Source: Burkholderiaceae bacterium (lineage in GTDB: Bacteria > Pseudomonadota > Gammaproteobacteria > Burkholderiales > Burkholderiaceae). Taken from it: DNA of 54,953 nucleotides. This document shows, one piece after another, positions 9,167-18,409 of the stretch (its first letter is position 1; every line of letters begins with the position of its first letter). The stretch is taken from positions 1-54,953 of the forward strand of contig CANJBQ010000015.1 in NCBI GenBank assembly GCA_947472645.1, given 5' to 3'. The position numbers and the translations under genes were made by a program. Below the pieces are notes generated by a model, which saw nothing but the letters and a program-made list of their open reading frames with translations, searched no databases and was not told the origin of the DNA.

Positions 9167-10420
9167 ATCATATGAACGAGCGTCTTCAATCAGCTTGCCA
9201 TCCTCTACTAAAGAGTTGCTATTTTTAAATTCAACGGCCCCACGTAATTTGGTGACATCTCTGATCGATTGAACAATAGCGGTATTGAGTATTGATACAT
9301 CCTCTTGAGTTTCTTCTTTTAGTTCACAAAACAGCGTCATCACCTCGTTGCCGATAGTGCCGGTGACCATGAGACGTGCCTTTTTGATGCTCGGATTCTT
9401 TCTGATGATTTCTTGCACTTGTCCAGGATGAACAAACATCCCTTTAATTTTGGTGGTTTGATCAGCGCGCCCCAACCAGCCTTTGATACGCAGATTGGTT
9501 CTTCCGCAAGGCGATGGTTCTGTCAAAGACGATGTATCGATCGCAGATAAATCACCAGTGCCAAAACGGATGAGAGGATAACTTTGATCGAAAACGGTAA
9601 TGACGACTTCCCCAGTTTCGCCAATCGGCATTGCTTGCGTTCCATTTGGTTCAACAATTTCTAATAAAACATCTTCTTCAATAATCATGCCGCTAGAGAG
9701 AGTGGGTGATTCATAAGCAATCAGACCTACATCGGCGGTGGCATAAGCCGAGATGATGACAATCCCTCGGGCATTGAACCAAGACCGTAAGCTTGGGGTC
9801 AGTGCTTCACCCGAGACCACCGCTTTTTTTATACTACTGGTATCTAGGTGGAGTTCATCTGCTTTTTCGAGAATAATTTTTAAGAAGGAAGGGGTACCTG
9901 TATACGCATTTGGCCGCAGGTGAGCGATGGTTTGCGCTTGCAGCTCTGTTTGACCAACTCCCGCCGGAAAGACGCAGCAACCGAGTGCATGAGCTGCACC
10001 TTCCAACATCCACGCGCCGGGTGTGAAGTGATAAGAAAAGGTATTGTGGACTAGATCTCCAGATTCAAATCCTGCTGCACGTAGAGCCCTAGCAAAGCGA
10101 AAACTATCGATTTCTTTACCTTGTGGTTCAAAGATTGGGCCTGGAGAATGAAAAATACGCTTCATTTGATGGAGTTGGACAGCGTTCATACCACCGAAAG
10201 GAGGGTGATCTTTTTGTTGCGCAGATAGATCCGACTTACGAGTGACGGGAAGAGTGGTTAGTTGCTCTAAAGTATGGATCTCTTTTGCATGAACATGGGC
10301 AAATAATTGACCAAAATATTGGGTGTGATCTTTTGCGTATTGGATTTGTTTAGGAAGACGTTTTAAAAGATCTTGTAATCTTTCTTGCGACGTCCTTGTT
10401 TCGCAGATATCTAATTGCAT
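9164..10420 (-). CDS. Phenylacetate-CoA ligase (PaaK)-like AMP-forming ligase
   Basis: 418 residues, near the usual size of PaaK-type enzymes and shorter than typical acyl-CoA synthetases. Features: an N-terminal helical region ending LPVTRKSDL; FHSPGPIFEPQGKEIDSFRFARALRAAGF, where PaaK has its SSGTTG-type phosphate loop but here SPGP is substituted; YTGTPSFLKIILEKA; SAYATADVGLIAYES; and RFGTGDLSAID with a C-terminal domain (IKGMFVHPGQVQEII). It should activate an unidentified carboxylic acid to its CoA thioester. It is the last gene of the Liv ABC operon, 9 bases after livF, and its Shine-Dalgarno (GAGGT) overlaps the livF stop. Genes of this type commonly close such operons in Burkholderiales; substrate unproven. 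Confidence 0.8.
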   Translation of the reverse strand: MQLDICETRTSQERLQDLLKRLPKQIQYAKDHTQYFGQLFAHVHAKEIHTLEQLTTLPVTRKSDLSAQQKDHPPFGGMNAVQLHQMKRIFHSPGPIFEPQGKEIDSFRFARALRAAGFESGDLVHNTFSYHFTPGAWMLEGAAHALGCCVFPAGVGQTELQAQTIAHLRPNAYTGTPSFLKIILEKADELHLDTSSIKKAVVSGEALTPSLRSWFNARGIVIISAYATADVGLIAYESPTLSSGMIIEEDVLLEIVEPNGTQAMPIGETGEVVITVFDQSYPLIRFGTGDLSAIDTSSLTEPSPCGRTNLRIKGWLGRADQTTKIKGMFVHPGQVQEIIRKNPSIKKARLMVTGTIGNEVMTLFCELKEETQEDVSILNTAIVQSIRDVTKLRGAVEFKNSNSLVEDGKLIEDARSYD

Positions 10421-10429
10421 GGGATTACC

Positions 10430-11242
10430 TCAAGAAAGCCAGCGTTTACGCCGGCGATAGGATTTCACATCTTTGAATGATTGCCGCTCTTCGTCGTCAT
10501 TGGCGGCCACGCCTAGATAAAACTCTTTGACATCCTCATTGTTACGCAAATCGTCAGATGTTCCGTCCATGACTACACGACCATTTTCTAAGATATAACC
10601 ATAATCGCTATAACGCAGTGCAATCATCGTATTTTGTTCAGCCAATAAAAAGCTCACCTTTTCTCGTTGATTAAGGTCTTTGACGATTTCAAACACTTCT
10701 TCTACGATTTGTGGCGCAAGTCCCATAGAGGGCTCATCGAGAAGAACCATTTCTGGTTTAGCCATCATGGCACGACCAATGGCACACATTTGTTGTTCAC
10801 CACCGGATGTGTACGCTGCTTGGGATTTACGGCGAGTTTTTAATCGTGGGAAATACGTATAGATTTTGTCCAGATCATTTTTGATGTCGGCATGACTATC
10901 TGTACGTGTATAGGCTCCAGTCATCAAATTATCTTCGATCGATAAATGAGCGAAGCAGTGACGGCCTTCCATTACTTGAATCACACCACGTTTGACCAAA
11001 TCATGCGGGCTGAGTTGATCGATTCGCTCATTCTTGTATTCAATACTACCTTTAGTCACATCACCACGCTCGGCAGCGAGAATATTAGAGATAGCTTTTA
11101 GAGTTGTCGATTTACCGGCCCCATTAGCACCGAGTAATGACACGACCTTACCTTCTGGAACTTCTAGAGAAACTCCCTTCAGGACCAATATCACATGGTC
11201 ATAAATGACTTCGATATTTTTAACTGAAAGGAGCGCACTCAC
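10430..11242 (-). CDS. livF: Branched-chain amino acid-type ABC transporter, ATPase LivF
   Basis: 270 residues. Walker A GANGAGKST (residues 38-46), signature region SGGEQQMCAIGRAMM, Walker B MVLLDEPSMGLAP, and a H-loop replaced by LLAEQNT, as is normal in LivF (Q instead of H). One of two ATPases that energise the LivH/LivM permease. The start is a GTG at 11242, 15 bases after the binding-protein stop, with only a weak Shine-Dalgarno sequence. The C-terminal tail (NDDEERQSFKDVKSYRRRKRWLS) extends beyond typical LivF and is strongly charged. Confidence 0.92.
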   Translation of the reverse strand: MSALLSVKNIEVIYDHVILVLKGVSLEVPEGKVVSLLGANGAGKSTTLKAISNILAAERGDVTKGSIEYKNERIDQLSPHDLVKRGVIQVMEGRHCFAHLSIEDNLMTGAYTRTDSHADIKNDLDKIYTYFPRLKTRRKSQAAYTSGGEQQMCAIGRAMMAKPEMVLLDEPSMGLAPQIVEEVFEIVKDLNQREKVSFLLAEQNTMIALRYSDYGYILENGRVVMDGTSDDLRNNEDVKEFYLGVAANDDEERQSFKDVKSYRRRKRWLS

Positions 11243-11257
11243 GTCGTTACAGTAAGG

Positions 11258-12583
11258 CTAGTTTTTTAAGCAGGCTGGAGTAATATTTTTTTCTTTCGCA
11301 TACTCTCTAGCTGAAGCTTGAAATAATGGGTGGATAAGTTTTTTATTACCTTCAATCCAATCAGAAACAAGATTCCATTTTGTACCATCCCATTGTTGAA
11401 CCCTGATTTTTCCTGAGCCTTCATGGTTTTCGCAAGAGGTCTTGATTTCAGGTAGTAAGTTCGTAGCACCTAGAGTGGTTAGACGTGCGTTTGTGACGTT
11501 CAGATTTTCAAACGCCCAACGCATTTGTTCGCCACTCATGACTTTACCTTTACCAAATTTGGTTTGTGCATTGCGCACAGCCTCGACGGTCACGATGGCC
11601 GCAGAAACGCCACGGTTGTAAAGGATCGTACCAATTTTGTTTTTGTCAGAGTAATTACCTTTACCGGCACCATAAACGACTTTACCGATTTCAGCGATGA
11701 TAGGAACATCTTTACCTGACACATTCCAGGTTGCGCTCATGTAACCTTTTGCAGCGTCTCCAGCAGGAATCACATCTTCCTCAGATCCAGCCCACCAAGA
11801 GCCCACAATCCGCTCGCGGGGGAAGCCTACTTTTTGCGCGGCTTTGATAGCGGTTTGGTTCATCACACCCCAACCCCAAAAAACTACATAATCAGGATTT
11901 TCTTCGCGGATTTTTAACCACTGCGCACCTTGTTCATTACCTGGGTGTGCCACGGGGATTTCGACAAGTTTAAAGTTGTTGATCTTACTTTCGGCAGCAA
12001 TTGCGACCATTGGTTCTTTACCGTAGGCAGAGTCATGATAGAGGTAGACAATTTTTTTGCCCGCTAGTGAGCCATTTTTTTGAGTTAAAAATTTAATGAT
12101 GGCCGATATTTGCATTTGGTAGGTTGTTACTAATGGGAATGCATAAGGAAATACAGAGCCATCAACAGCATCGGTACGACCATAACCCATCATGACCAGT
12201 GGTACTTTATCGGCTTGTGATTTTTCAAGAACTGAATAGGAAATACCTGATGACATGGTATGAATGGCGGTTCCTTTAGAAGTGCCGGACTTACCTTTGA
12301 GACGCTCATAGCACTCAACACCTTTAGCATTGTTGTATTCAGTCTCGCACTCTTCCCAGGCGAACTTAACGCCGTTAATGCCTCCCTCAGCAAGGTTCAC
12401 ATAATTCAGGTAGTCAATAAACCCACCATAAAAAGCTTGCCCATTGGAACCGTATGGCCCTATGCGGTAGCTCGGGATTGAAACAAATTGATCTTCAGCT
12501 TGAGCCGGGGTGCACAGCACACCTAGACTACTCACCAGCAAAGTGAACATTGTGAGAACGATCGATTTTCTAATATGAATCAT
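11258..12583 (-). CDS. Liv-type ABC transporter periplasmic substrate-binding protein
   Basis: 441 residues. A Sec signal peptide (IVLTMFTLLVSSLGVLCTPAQA) precedes a type I periplasmic-binding fold of the leucine/urea/amide family: RIGPYGSNGQAFYGGFIDYLN, KGTAIHTMSSGISYSVLEK, KKIVYLYHDSAYGKEP and GSWWAGSEEDVIPAG. AGGAGAT precedes the ATG at 12583. This is longer than true leucine-binding proteins (about 370 residues) and belongs to the subgroup that accompanies acyl-CoA ligase genes, so a carboxylate ligand is at least as likely as an amino acid (inference). It lies between livM and livF in one minus-strand operon. Confidence 0.9.
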   Translation of the reverse strand: MIHIRKSIVLTMFTLLVSSLGVLCTPAQAEDQFVSIPSYRIGPYGSNGQAFYGGFIDYLNYVNLAEGGINGVKFAWEECETEYNNAKGVECYERLKGKSGTSKGTAIHTMSSGISYSVLEKSQADKVPLVMMGYGRTDAVDGSVFPYAFPLVTTYQMQISAIIKFLTQKNGSLAGKKIVYLYHDSAYGKEPMVAIAAESKINNFKLVEIPVAHPGNEQGAQWLKIREENPDYVVFWGWGVMNQTAIKAAQKVGFPRERIVGSWWAGSEEDVIPAGDAAKGYMSATWNVSGKDVPIIAEIGKVVYGAGKGNYSDKNKIGTILYNRGVSAAIVTVEAVRNAQTKFGKGKVMSGEQMRWAFENLNVTNARLTTLGATNLLPEIKTSCENHEGSGKIRVQQWDGTKWNLVSDWIEGNKKLIHPLFQASAREYAKEKNITPACLKN

Positions 12584-12642
12584 TGTTTATCTCCTAGTCA
12601 TTGTTATTGATTATTAAATTACGATGAATCTTTACTTCTATA

Positions 12643-13719
12643 TTAATGCGGAAATGGCCAAAGTCTCAATTTTTCTTTCGTGATTTGCCAAAGTCTGGCT
12701 AATCCGTGTGGTTCGACAATCAGGAAAAAGATGATGAGCGCTCCAAAGACCATGAGTTGAATATGGGAAACATTGGCATTACTGATGGGCAAGTGGAACA
12801 TTTTTGAGACAAACATTAAGGAAATATCTAAAAAAATAGGTAATAACAGGATAAAAGCTGCGCCCAAAAAATTCCCTAAAATACTTCCAACGCCACCAAT
12901 AATCACCATAAATAAGATTTTGAAGGAAAGTTCTAGGGAGAATCCGTCTGGCTCCACGGTACCTAAGTAGCAAAAAGCGTAAAGCGCTCCTGCGACACCA
13001 CAATAAAAAGAGCTAACAGCAAAGGCAATGAGTTTGGTTCGCATGAGAGGGATGCCAATCACTTCAGCAGCCACATCCATATCCCTGACGGCCATCCATG
13101 CTCTGCCGGTGGATGATCGGACTAGATTTTTTCCAATCAAGGTTAGGCAGGTCACAAAAATGAGGACAAGTAGGTATTTAGAGATAGGTGTATCGACGGT
13201 CAATCCAGCAAAGGTCAAGGTTGGCGCGCTAATGACACCCGATGAACTAAAATTCGAAAACCACGGAAATTTGGTTAAGCACCAAACTACAAAAAATTGA
13301 GCCGCTAAGGTCGCTACAGCTAGGTAGAAGCCTTTGATACGAAGTGATGGCAGACCAAACAAGATACCTACCATCGCAGCACTCAGACCACCTAAAAGAA
13401 ACGAGATGAAGAATGGCATACCTTCGATACGTAATTGAAAGTTATAGCTAGCATAGGCTCCAACCGCCATAAAAGCAGCAGAGCCGAGTGATAGTTGCCC
13501 GGCATAGCCCGTTAAAAAATTCAGTCCAAGAGTAGCCAGAGAAAAAATTAAAAACGGAATTAGAATGGCATTGATCCAGTATTCATTCGCCAATAAAGGG
13601 ATCCCCACAAAGGCGAAAATGAGCAAAATAATTATTCCAATCTTATCTTGTAGGATAGGAAATATTTGGCTATCGGAGGTATAGCTTGTTTTAAATTGCC
13701 CATTTTCACGGTAGAACAT
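12643..13719 (-). CDS. livM: Liv-type ABC transporter permease LivM
   Basis: 358 residues, inner-membrane permease with about nine to ten hydrophobic segments, starting IGIIILLIFAFVGIPLLANEYW. The diagnostic stretch is LNFLTGYAGQLSLGSAAFMAVGAYASY, followed by GLPSLRIKGFYLAVATLAAQF and, in the cytoplasmic coupling loop, VRDMDVAAEVIGIPLMRTKL. AAGGAGACATT lies directly before the ATG at 13719. It forms the translocation pore with LivH, 9 bases downstream of that gene. Confidence 0.93.
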   Translation of the reverse strand: MFYRENGQFKTSYTSDSQIFPILQDKIGIIILLIFAFVGIPLLANEYWINAILIPFLIFSLATLGLNFLTGYAGQLSLGSAAFMAVGAYASYNFQLRIEGMPFFISFLLGGLSAAMVGILFGLPSLRIKGFYLAVATLAAQFFVVWCLTKFPWFSNFSSSGVISAPTLTFAGLTVDTPISKYLLVLIFVTCLTLIGKNLVRSSTGRAWMAVRDMDVAAEVIGIPLMRTKLIAFAVSSFYCGVAGALYAFCYLGTVEPDGFSLELSFKILFMVIIGGVGSILGNFLGAAFILLLPIFLDISLMFVSKMFHLPISNANVSHIQLMVFGALIIFFLIVEPHGLARLWQITKEKLRLWPFPH

Positions 13720-13728
13720 AATGTCTCC

Positions 13729-14643
13729 TTAGACGCGGTCAATATGTTTTTCACCGAACAATCCTTCTGGGCGAACCAGCAGGAATAGTAGAGCAAAGAT
13801 GTAGGGAAACCAGCCTTCGATACCTCCATAATTACCTCCGAAGGCTTCTTGTAAAACTGGCGGTATATATATTTCGGCGAGTTTTTCAGAAACGCCGATG
13901 ATGATTCCGCCGATCACCGCACCGGGAACAGATGTAAAGCCACCTAAAATTAATACGGGTAATGCTTTGAGTGCTGTCAGGGACAATGCATATTGCACCC
14001 CGTTACGCGAACCCCAGAGTAAGCCAGCAACGAGCGCTACAAAACCGGCAATACCCCACACAATCGCCCAAATGTTTTGGAGTGGAATTCCTAAGGATAG
14101 GGCGGCTTGATGGTCATCAGCAACCGCACGAAGGGCACGCCCAATTTTGGTGTACTGAAATAGTAAGGAGAGTAAGAGCACCAATAGCAAAATGATTCCT
14201 GAGGAGACTAAGTCTAATTTTGAGACGCCGATTCCCATGGTATCCATTAGATATTGGATGGGTTCGTCGACAACACCTAAATTAATGGCTCGGATTTCTG
14301 TTCCAAACAGAATAGGTGAAAGACCTTCTAAAAAAAAGCTCAAGCCGATCGTTGCCATGAAAAGCGTAATAGGGGGTTGATTGACGAGTTTGCCCAGAAC
14401 TAGTTTTTCGGTAAAGATACCAATGATGGTCATAAAAATAAATGATGCAATGATTGCCATCCACATCGGCAGTCCAAAGTCAATAAAACCAACCACAGCT
14501 AGAGCGGCAGAATACACCATTGCACCTTGTGCAAAATTGAAGACGCCAGACGCTTTATAAATGAGTACAAAGCCCAACGCAACTAACGAGTACATTAGGC
14601 CGGAGAGCACACCGCTAATCACGATTTCAAAGAAAAATTGCAT
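13729..14643 (-). CDS. livH: Liv-type ABC transporter permease LivH
   Basis: 304 residues with eight or so membrane segments. Hallmarks: SGVLSGLMYSLVALGFVLIYKASGVFNFAQGAMV at the N-terminus, the coupling loop TKIGRALRAVADDHQAALSLGIPLQNIW, and KALPVLILGGFTSVPGAVIGG. AGGAACT precedes the ATG at 14643. Heterodimer partner of LivM; 24 bases after the livG stop. Confidence 0.93.
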   Translation of the reverse strand: MQFFFEIVISGVLSGLMYSLVALGFVLIYKASGVFNFAQGAMVYSAALAVVGFIDFGLPMWMAIIASFIFMTIIGIFTEKLVLGKLVNQPPITLFMATIGLSFFLEGLSPILFGTEIRAINLGVVDEPIQYLMDTMGIGVSKLDLVSSGIILLLVLLLSLLFQYTKIGRALRAVADDHQAALSLGIPLQNIWAIVWGIAGFVALVAGLLWGSRNGVQYALSLTALKALPVLILGGFTSVPGAVIGGIIIGVSEKLAEIYIPPVLQEAFGGNYGGIEGWFPYIFALLFLLVRPEGLFGEKHIDRV

Positions 14644-14667
14644 ACTGAGTTCCTTTATTCTTCATCA

Positions 14668-15441
14668 TCAATGATTGGTGCCAAGATAGGCACTAATGAC
14701 AGCAGGACTATTTTTGACATCATTGGGAAGTCCATCACCAATTTTTTGCCCGTAATCGAGCACGACAACGCGATCAGATATATCCATCACCACACCCATA
14801 TCATGTTCTATCAAGATAATGGTTACACCAAACTGTTGATTGACTTCCAAAATGAAGCGGCACATATCTTGCTTTTCTTCAACATTCATCCCTGCCATAG
14901 GCTCATCTAAAAGTAATAAACTGGGTTCTGCTGCAAGGGCTCTGGCCAACTCCACACGTTTTTGCAAACCATAAGGTAGTTTGCCGACTGCCGTTTTACG
15001 GATGTGTTGTATTTCTAAGAAGTCGATGATTTCTTCTACTTTTTCTCGGTGGTACTCTTCTTCTTTGCGCGCAGCGCCGACCCATAGCGCATGTTGTAAT
15101 AAGTTGGACCGCATCAACGTATTTCGGCCCGTCATGATGTTATCTAAGACGGACATACCTTTAAATAAAGCGATGTTCTGAAACGTTCTTGCAATGCCTT
15201 GTCGGGCAGCTTCCGTAGGATCCATTTGACGGCGTTGTTGCTCACGAAAATAAATAGACCCTTGTTGTGGATGGTAGACGCCGTTAATAACATTCAGCAT
15301 TGAGCTTTTTCCGGCACCATTGGGGCCGATGATGGAGCGTATTTCATGTTCATAAACATCAAATGAAACATCGGTAATCGCCTTAACTCCACCAAACGAT
15401 AAGGAGATACTTTCTAGTCGCAAAATCACCTTATTACTCAT
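14668..15441 (-). CDS. livG: Liv-type ABC transporter, ATPase LivG
   Basis: 257 residues, typical LivG length. Walker A GPNGAGKSS (residues 39-47), Q-loop/helical region ARQGIARTFQNIALFKGMSVLDNIMTG, signature LPYGLQKRVELARALA, Walker B LLLLDEPMAGMN, H-loop ILIEHDMGVVM and the C-terminal LDYGQKIGDG. Its ATG overlaps the stop of the preceding acyl-CoA synthetase gene (ATGA), so the two are translationally coupled, tying the transporter to the ligase. Confidence 0.94.
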   Translation of the reverse strand: MSNKVILRLESISLSFGGVKAITDVSFDVYEHEIRSIIGPNGAGKSSMLNVINGVYHPQQGSIYFREQQRRQMDPTEAARQGIARTFQNIALFKGMSVLDNIMTGRNTLMRSNLLQHALWVGAARKEEEYHREKVEEIIDFLEIQHIRKTAVGKLPYGLQKRVELARALAAEPSLLLLDEPMAGMNVEEKQDMCRFILEVNQQFGVTIILIEHDMGVVMDISDRVVVLDYGQKIGDGLPNDVKNSPAVISAYLGTNH

Positions 15442-17378
15442 GCGACCTCCTGATATTTTTTAGCGCTCTGGATTCGGACAGTTGCACTGATACTGCCATC
15501 TCGACCATCTTCAAATTTGACTTTGGTTTCAATATATTGCTCAGGTTTTCCCGAGTACAAGGCGTCTACCAAAACCGCGTATTTTTCCGCAATAAAAAGG
15601 CGTCGTACTTTTCTGGTGCGAGTTAATTCATCATCGTCTGGATCAAGTTCTTTATGCAAAATTAAAAAGCGTTCTATTTGTGCGTGGCTAAGCATGGGAT
15701 CATCGGCAAGATCCTGATTAACTTGCTCAATACACTCACTCATCATTTGATAAACCTCGGCCTTGGCAGCAAGATCAATGTAGCCGGCAAAAGCGATATG
15801 GCGTCGTTCGGCCCAGTTAGCCATAGCATCAAAATCAATATTAATAAAAACCATGATTGATTCTTTTTCGTTGCCAAAGACCACAGCTTCTTTGATGAAC
15901 GGAAAAAATTTCAGTTTGTTTTCGATAAATTTAGGCGCAAATAATTTACCACTCGCCATTTTCCCGACATCTTTGGCACGATCAATAATTCGTAGGTGTC
16001 CATCCTTATCGATAATGCCTGCATCACCAGTATGGAAGAAGCCATCTTGGTCAATTGCCTCTGCAGTTGCCTCGGGTTTGAGATAATAGCCTTGCATGAC
16101 ACTCACGCCGCGCACTAATACTTCTCCAGATTCTGCTAATCGAATTTCCATACCTGGTGCAGGGATACCTACCGTATCGTATTTTACTTGCCGGTCGGGT
16201 TGGAAGCACACGTAGGCAGAAGTTTCTGTTTGTCCGTAGAACTGTTTTAGATTAACGCCGATGGAACGGTAAAAACGGAATAAATCTGGTCCAATTGCTT
16301 CGCCCGCGGTATAGGCCACCCGAATCCGATTGATACCCAGTGCATTACGCAGTGGTGCGTAGATGATGAAGTCAAAAAATCGGTAGTAAAGGCGATTCAC
16401 TAATGAAACGGAGTGACTATCTAGGATGTCACTACCAACGCGTTTAGCTAATTGCATCGCTTTGGCATAGAGCTGTCGTTTGATGTAGCCCGCATCTTCC
16501 ATTCGGATGGTGACTTGAGTCAAAAGATTTTCGAAGATTCTAGGCGGTGCAAAGTAATAACTAGGCCCAATTTCGCGCATATCGGTCATGACCGTTTCAC
16601 GAGACTCTGGGCAGTTCACTGTCATGCCGGTCACCATCGCTTGAGCAAAGGAGAATAGGTGATCGCCTACCCATGCCATCGGTAGGTAGGCTAAAACGTT
16701 ATCTGAGGAACTCAGTTGATCGAATGCCGAGCTATTTTGTCCTGCTAGGATGAAGTTTTGATGGGTATGAGCAACGCCTTTAGGTTGACCGGTCGTACCC
16801 GAGGTATAAAGAATGACACAAAGGTCACTACTTTGCCCTTGTTCAATCGCGTTTAAAAAAAAGTCTGGGTATTGACTTGCATATTGTTGACCTAGTTCTT
16901 GTATATTTTGATAAGAACGTAAGAAGGCTTGCTGATAATCTTTCAGACCTTTTTGATCTTCGTAAATGATCGTCTTCAAATGTGAACATTGATCTTGGAT
17001 TTCTAGTAATTTATCAACTTGTTCTTGATCTTCAACGATAGCGAAAGTAATGCCGGCATCGTTGAAAACATAAATCATCTCGTTGGCTACCGCGTCTTGA
17101 TAGAGTGGAACAGGAATTCCGCCAAGACACTGTGCAGCAACCATGGCTTGGTAAAGTTGTGGGCGATTATCCCCAATGATGGCCAAACGCATCCCCCGCT
17201 CGAAACCCAAAGCGGTCAGTCCGCAGGCTAAGTTTTTAATTTGTTCGAAGTTTTCTTGCCAGTTGGTCACTTGCCAAATACCCATGTATTTTTCTCGATA
17301 CGCAGGGTGTTTTGGAATCGACTCTGCGTGCTTTACGAGAAATCGGGGAAAGGTTAGGGTATTCACTACGTCGATCAT
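15438..17378 (-). CDS. Long-chain-type acyl-CoA synthetase (AMP-forming)
   Basis: 646 residues, ANL superfamily. P-loop ILYTSGTTGQPKG (residues 189-201), then FYGQTETSAYVC and GFFHTGDAGIIDKDGHLRIIDR with the adenylate-binding D and R. The final catalytic-Lys region is less obvious, as in the long-chain/FadD15-like branch. It should make an acyl-CoA from a fatty, branched or aromatic acid with ATP and CoA. First gene of the minus-strand Liv operon and overlapping livG by 4 bases, so it probably activates whatever the transporter brings in. It is transcribed divergently from the valine operon across a 207-base region. Confidence 0.9.
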   Translation of the reverse strand: MIDVVNTLTFPRFLVKHAESIPKHPAYREKYMGIWQVTNWQENFEQIKNLACGLTALGFERGMRLAIIGDNRPQLYQAMVAAQCLGGIPVPLYQDAVANEMIYVFNDAGITFAIVEDQEQVDKLLEIQDQCSHLKTIIYEDQKGLKDYQQAFLRSYQNIQELGQQYASQYPDFFLNAIEQGQSSDLCVILYTSGTTGQPKGVAHTHQNFILAGQNSSAFDQLSSSDNVLAYLPMAWVGDHLFSFAQAMVTGMTVNCPESRETVMTDMREIGPSYYFAPPRIFENLLTQVTIRMEDAGYIKRQLYAKAMQLAKRVGSDILDSHSVSLVNRLYYRFFDFIIYAPLRNALGINRIRVAYTAGEAIGPDLFRFYRSIGVNLKQFYGQTETSAYVCFQPDRQVKYDTVGIPAPGMEIRLAESGEVLVRGVSVMQGYYLKPEATAEAIDQDGFFHTGDAGIIDKDGHLRIIDRAKDVGKMASGKLFAPKFIENKLKFFPFIKEAVVFGNEKESIMVFINIDFDAMANWAERRHIAFAGYIDLAAKAEVYQMMSECIEQVNQDLADDPMLSHAQIERFLILHKELDPDDDELTRTRKVRRLFIAEKYAVLVDALYSGKPEQYIETKVKFEDGRDGSISATVRIQSAKKYQEVA

Positions 17379-17585
17379 TTACTCAGTTAATATTTAAAGC
17401 AAAAAAGAGATCATTTAGAGCAAGTATATTCATAGACAATTTATATAGGTTAACATTCAAATGACATAGTAGGGGAATTCCCAATATCCAGAAATAAGCC
17501 TTAAAAATATTAACTAATATCTAGAAAAACACTAGATGATTGGTGTGACATCAAACATAGATAAAACGCAATGAAAGGAAACACC

Positions 17586-18362
17586 ATGGCTTTTGAAAAC
17601 ATTCTTTTAGAGGCGCACGGCAAGGTTACCGTGATTCGATTAAATCGTCCCCAAGCGATGAATGCCTTGAGTCCAGACCTAACGAAGGAACTAGCGCAAG
17701 CACTTGATCAATTAGAGGCTGATCCGCATACCTCAGTGGTGATCTTGACGGGCAATGAAAAAGCCTTTGCTGCCGGTGCAGATATTAAAGCCATGAAAGA
17801 TTCGACCTACATGGACGTTTATGCCAAAGATTTTATTACGGTGCATTGGGAACGAATTGCAACATTTAGAAAGCCAACGATTGCGGCGGTTTCAGGCTAT
17901 GCTTTAGGCGGTGGATGTGAATTAGCCATGATGTGCGATTTTATTATTGCGGCAGACAATGCGAAATTTGGACAGCCTGAGATTCTATTGGGAACGATTC
18001 CTGGAGCGGGTGGTACGCAGCGTCTAACTCGCTTTGTTGGCAAATCAAAAGCGATGGAAATGGCGCTGACTGGTCGGACGATGGATGCACAAGAAGCAGA
18101 GCGTAGTGGACTTGTCAGTCGCGTAGTTCCATTAGATCAATTAATGAAAGAAGCATTAGAGGCAGCGCAAAAAATTGCTGGTATGTCACTACCGATTGCG
18201 ATGATGGCTAAAGACTGCGTCAATCGTGCCTATGAAACAACCCTATCAGAGGGCGTTCATTTTGAAAGACGGGTATTCCATTCTACGTTTGCCACACAAG
18301 ATCAAAAAGAGGGCATGAATGCTTTTGTAGAAAAGAGAAAGCCTGTTTTCAAGGATCAGTAA
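17586..18362 (+). CDS. Enoyl-CoA hydratase (crotonase family)
   Basis: 258 residues from the ATG at 17586, chosen because AAAGGA lies 6 bases upstream and [22 protein letters not shown] matches the normal family start; an ATG five codons earlier is possible. Crotonase marks: [11 protein letters not shown] (oxyanion hole), [20 protein letters not shown] and [20 protein letters not shown], which carries the two catalytic Glu positions. In this operon it most likely hydrates methacrylyl-CoA (valine) and tiglyl-CoA (isoleucine), and may serve general beta-oxidation. It heads a plus-strand series of six closely spaced genes ending at 23555. Confidence 0.92.
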   Translation: MAFENILLEAHGKVTVIRLNRPQAMNALSPDLTKELAQALDQLEADPHTSVVILTGNEKAFAAGADIKAMKDSTYMDVYAKDFITVHWERIATFRKPTIAAVSGYALGGGCELAMMCDFIIAADNAKFGQPEILLGTIPGAGGTQRLTRFVGKSKAMEMALTGRTMDAQEAERSGLVSRVVPLDQLMKEALEAAQKIAGMSLPIAMMAKDCVNRAYETTLSEGVHFERRVFHSTFATQDQKEGMNAFVEKRKPVFKDQ

Positions 18363-18409
18363 AATAACGTGTATTAAAAAAACAGTTCTTTAGGATGTGA
18401 GGAGATTTT

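Noticed and set aside
17379..17585. Promoter search in the divergent region between the acyl-CoA synthetase and enoyl-CoA hydratase genes
   Set aside because: Promoters must exist here, but only weak AT-rich matches were found and none stands out; GGGAATTCCC at about 17473-17482 is a palindrome too short to call an operator.
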